Positions 63,339 to 64,000 of a stretch of 64,000 bases of DNA are shown here, one piece after another. The DNA comes from Portunus trituberculatus (taxonomy: Eukaryota; Arthropoda; Malacostraca; Decapoda; Portunidae). Below the pieces are notes generated by a model. The model was not told the origin of the DNA, did no database searches, and was given only the letters and a program-made list of their open reading frames with translations. The translations under genes were made by a program, and so were the position numbers. The stretch is from assembly GCF_017591435.1 (NCBI RefSeq), contig NC_059294.1, positions 16,543,559 to 16,607,558 on the forward strand, given 5' to 3'. How positions within the stretch are numbered: the first letter of the stretch is position 1; each line of letters starts with the position of its first letter.

Positions 63339-64000
63339 CCCTTAACTTCCGGCGGTCGTATATAAACGTTTGCGTCAGAACGTCCGAAGTGACGGGATTC
63401 GTCCCAGTAATCAAGATTTTTCCCGGCGTAATTTTAAGTCTCTCGCGCTCTCTCTTGAGGCGGATGGTGAGTAGAAGTATCTGGCATCTTTTACCACACA
63501 AGTGTTTCCACAAGAGCTCCTAATTTTAGAGGTAACTGAACTGTTTTCCCGTTTTATGGGCGACACTTGGCAACTCCGGTGACGCGCTGGGTAGAAAGGT
63601 CAGTGATAACAGCGAAGGATCGGGTCAGATTGTAAATCACCATGGAGCAAGGCAGAACCCTTTTACTTAGCAGTGGTTCTGAGCTAGAAGAAAGTGACAG
63701 TGAATATATAGAAGAAGAAACTGGGGAAAGTGAAGAGACTAGTAGTGAGGACACGGATGTAGAGCATCATTCACCTGCTTTCTCAGGAGAACAGACAGAG
63801 AGACAGAGACTCTTACACAGTATAAGTGACAGTGAAGGCAATAATGATGAAGAACAGACTCCAGATAATGTGTCAAGGACACAGAGTGTTTCTAGGAGAC
63901 GCAGGCATGCGCGTGCTCCTCGCGTTCTGGGGAGACGATCAAGGGGGCGTGGCAGAGGTGGCGCGAGACCCCGACCTGTCTTTCAATGGAGGGAATTCAA
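63339..64000 (+). mobile_element. piggyBac element, 5' part (continues beyond the window)
   Basis: TTAA at 63335-63338 is followed by cccttaacttccggcgg, which resembles the terminus of the piggyBac MITE at 49746-50530 (ccccttt...gcgccgg). About 300 bp of leader precede the ORF at 63642. Confidence 0.75.
63642..64000 (+). CDS. piggyBac-like transposase, N-terminal part
   Basis: ATG at 63642 (context tcaccatgg) opens a frame of 119 codons that is still open at the window edge. The first ~85 residues are acidic and Ser-rich (SSGSELEESDSEYIEEE, SEETSSEDTD), followed by a basic stretch (SRRRRHARAPRVLGRRSRGR) and FQWRE. An acidic N-terminus leading into an FxW entry to the DDE domain is the usual layout of piggyBac transposases. 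No catalytic residue is in view, so the assignment rests on this layout plus the TTAA and the terminus. Confidence 0.65.
   Translation, partial: MEQGRTLLLSSGSELEESDSEYIEEETGESEETSSEDTDVEHHSPAFSGEQTERQRLLHSISDSEGNNDEEQTPDNVSRTQSVSRRRRHARAPRVLGRRSRGRGRGGARPRPVFQWREF

Overview
This is a repeat-saturated animal (eukaryotic) window. It has interrupted genes with GT-AG introns, long (TA)n, (GA/CT)n, (CA)n, (CTAT)n and (TGTC)n tracts, tRNA-derived SINEs, and fossils of almost every metazoan transposon class (Tigger/pogo, Tc1, hAT, piggyBac, DIRS, gypsy, Penelope, jockey-like LINEs). The innexin fragment, the degenerate CCTAA/TTAGG-like tracts and this mixture point to an arthropod. A decapod crustacean is my best guess, but that is inference.

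Layout. 1-6.7 kb: a large fold-back (palindromic) element. It is interrupted by a second element (491-4637) with ~440-bp terminal inverted repeats that encodes a PIN/FEN-like nuclease plus a cysteine-rich CXC tail, and by a SINE. 6.9-7.1 kb: a candidate terminal exon with a C2HC zinc finger. 8.9-14.3 kb: the one clear host gene, UBAC2, exons 1-6 on the plus strand; its introns hold a SINE, a LINE tail and a Tigger-like element, and the UBA-domain exons were not found. 14.5-20.9 kb: Tigger-type elements and a hAT (BED/ZBED-type) transposase pseudogene. 20.9-26.2 kb: an inverted triplication (A, reverse B, C) of a Tigger end plus the 5' part of a DIRS element. 25.0-32.6 kb: the long DIRS copy, itself hit by a LINE/hexamer-repeat composite and by a TA-target MITE. 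32.7-44.9 kb: MITEs, Tigger copies, two jockey-like LINEs, part of another LINE (ORF1 and endonuclease) and a ~700-bp (TA)n tract. 45.1-46.2 kb: a Penelope fragment with GIY-YIG domain. 46.2-51.0 kb: more TA-target elements, one split by a TTAA-inserted piggyBac MITE. 51.2-58.9 kb: a Tc1 element split by a gypsy LTR retrotransposon. 58.9-64.0 kb: Tigger derivatives, then the 5' end of a piggyBac element whose transposase ORF runs off the window.

The most notable single observation is in the gypsy element (51691-57987). Its integrase lies upstream of its reverse transcriptase (Gmr1-like order), and the region from mid-RT to the RNase H tail is replaced by ~110 codons of a host innexin, in frame at both junctions. 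The LTRs are nearly identical, so the insertion looks young. The second candidate for something under-described is the TIR-bounded element carrying the PIN-like nuclease with no recognisable DDE transposase. Most (TA)n tracts abut the TA target site of a Tigger/Tc1-type terminus, which suggests that these microsatellites and transposons shape each other. All reading was by eye; boundaries of degenerate elements are approximate.
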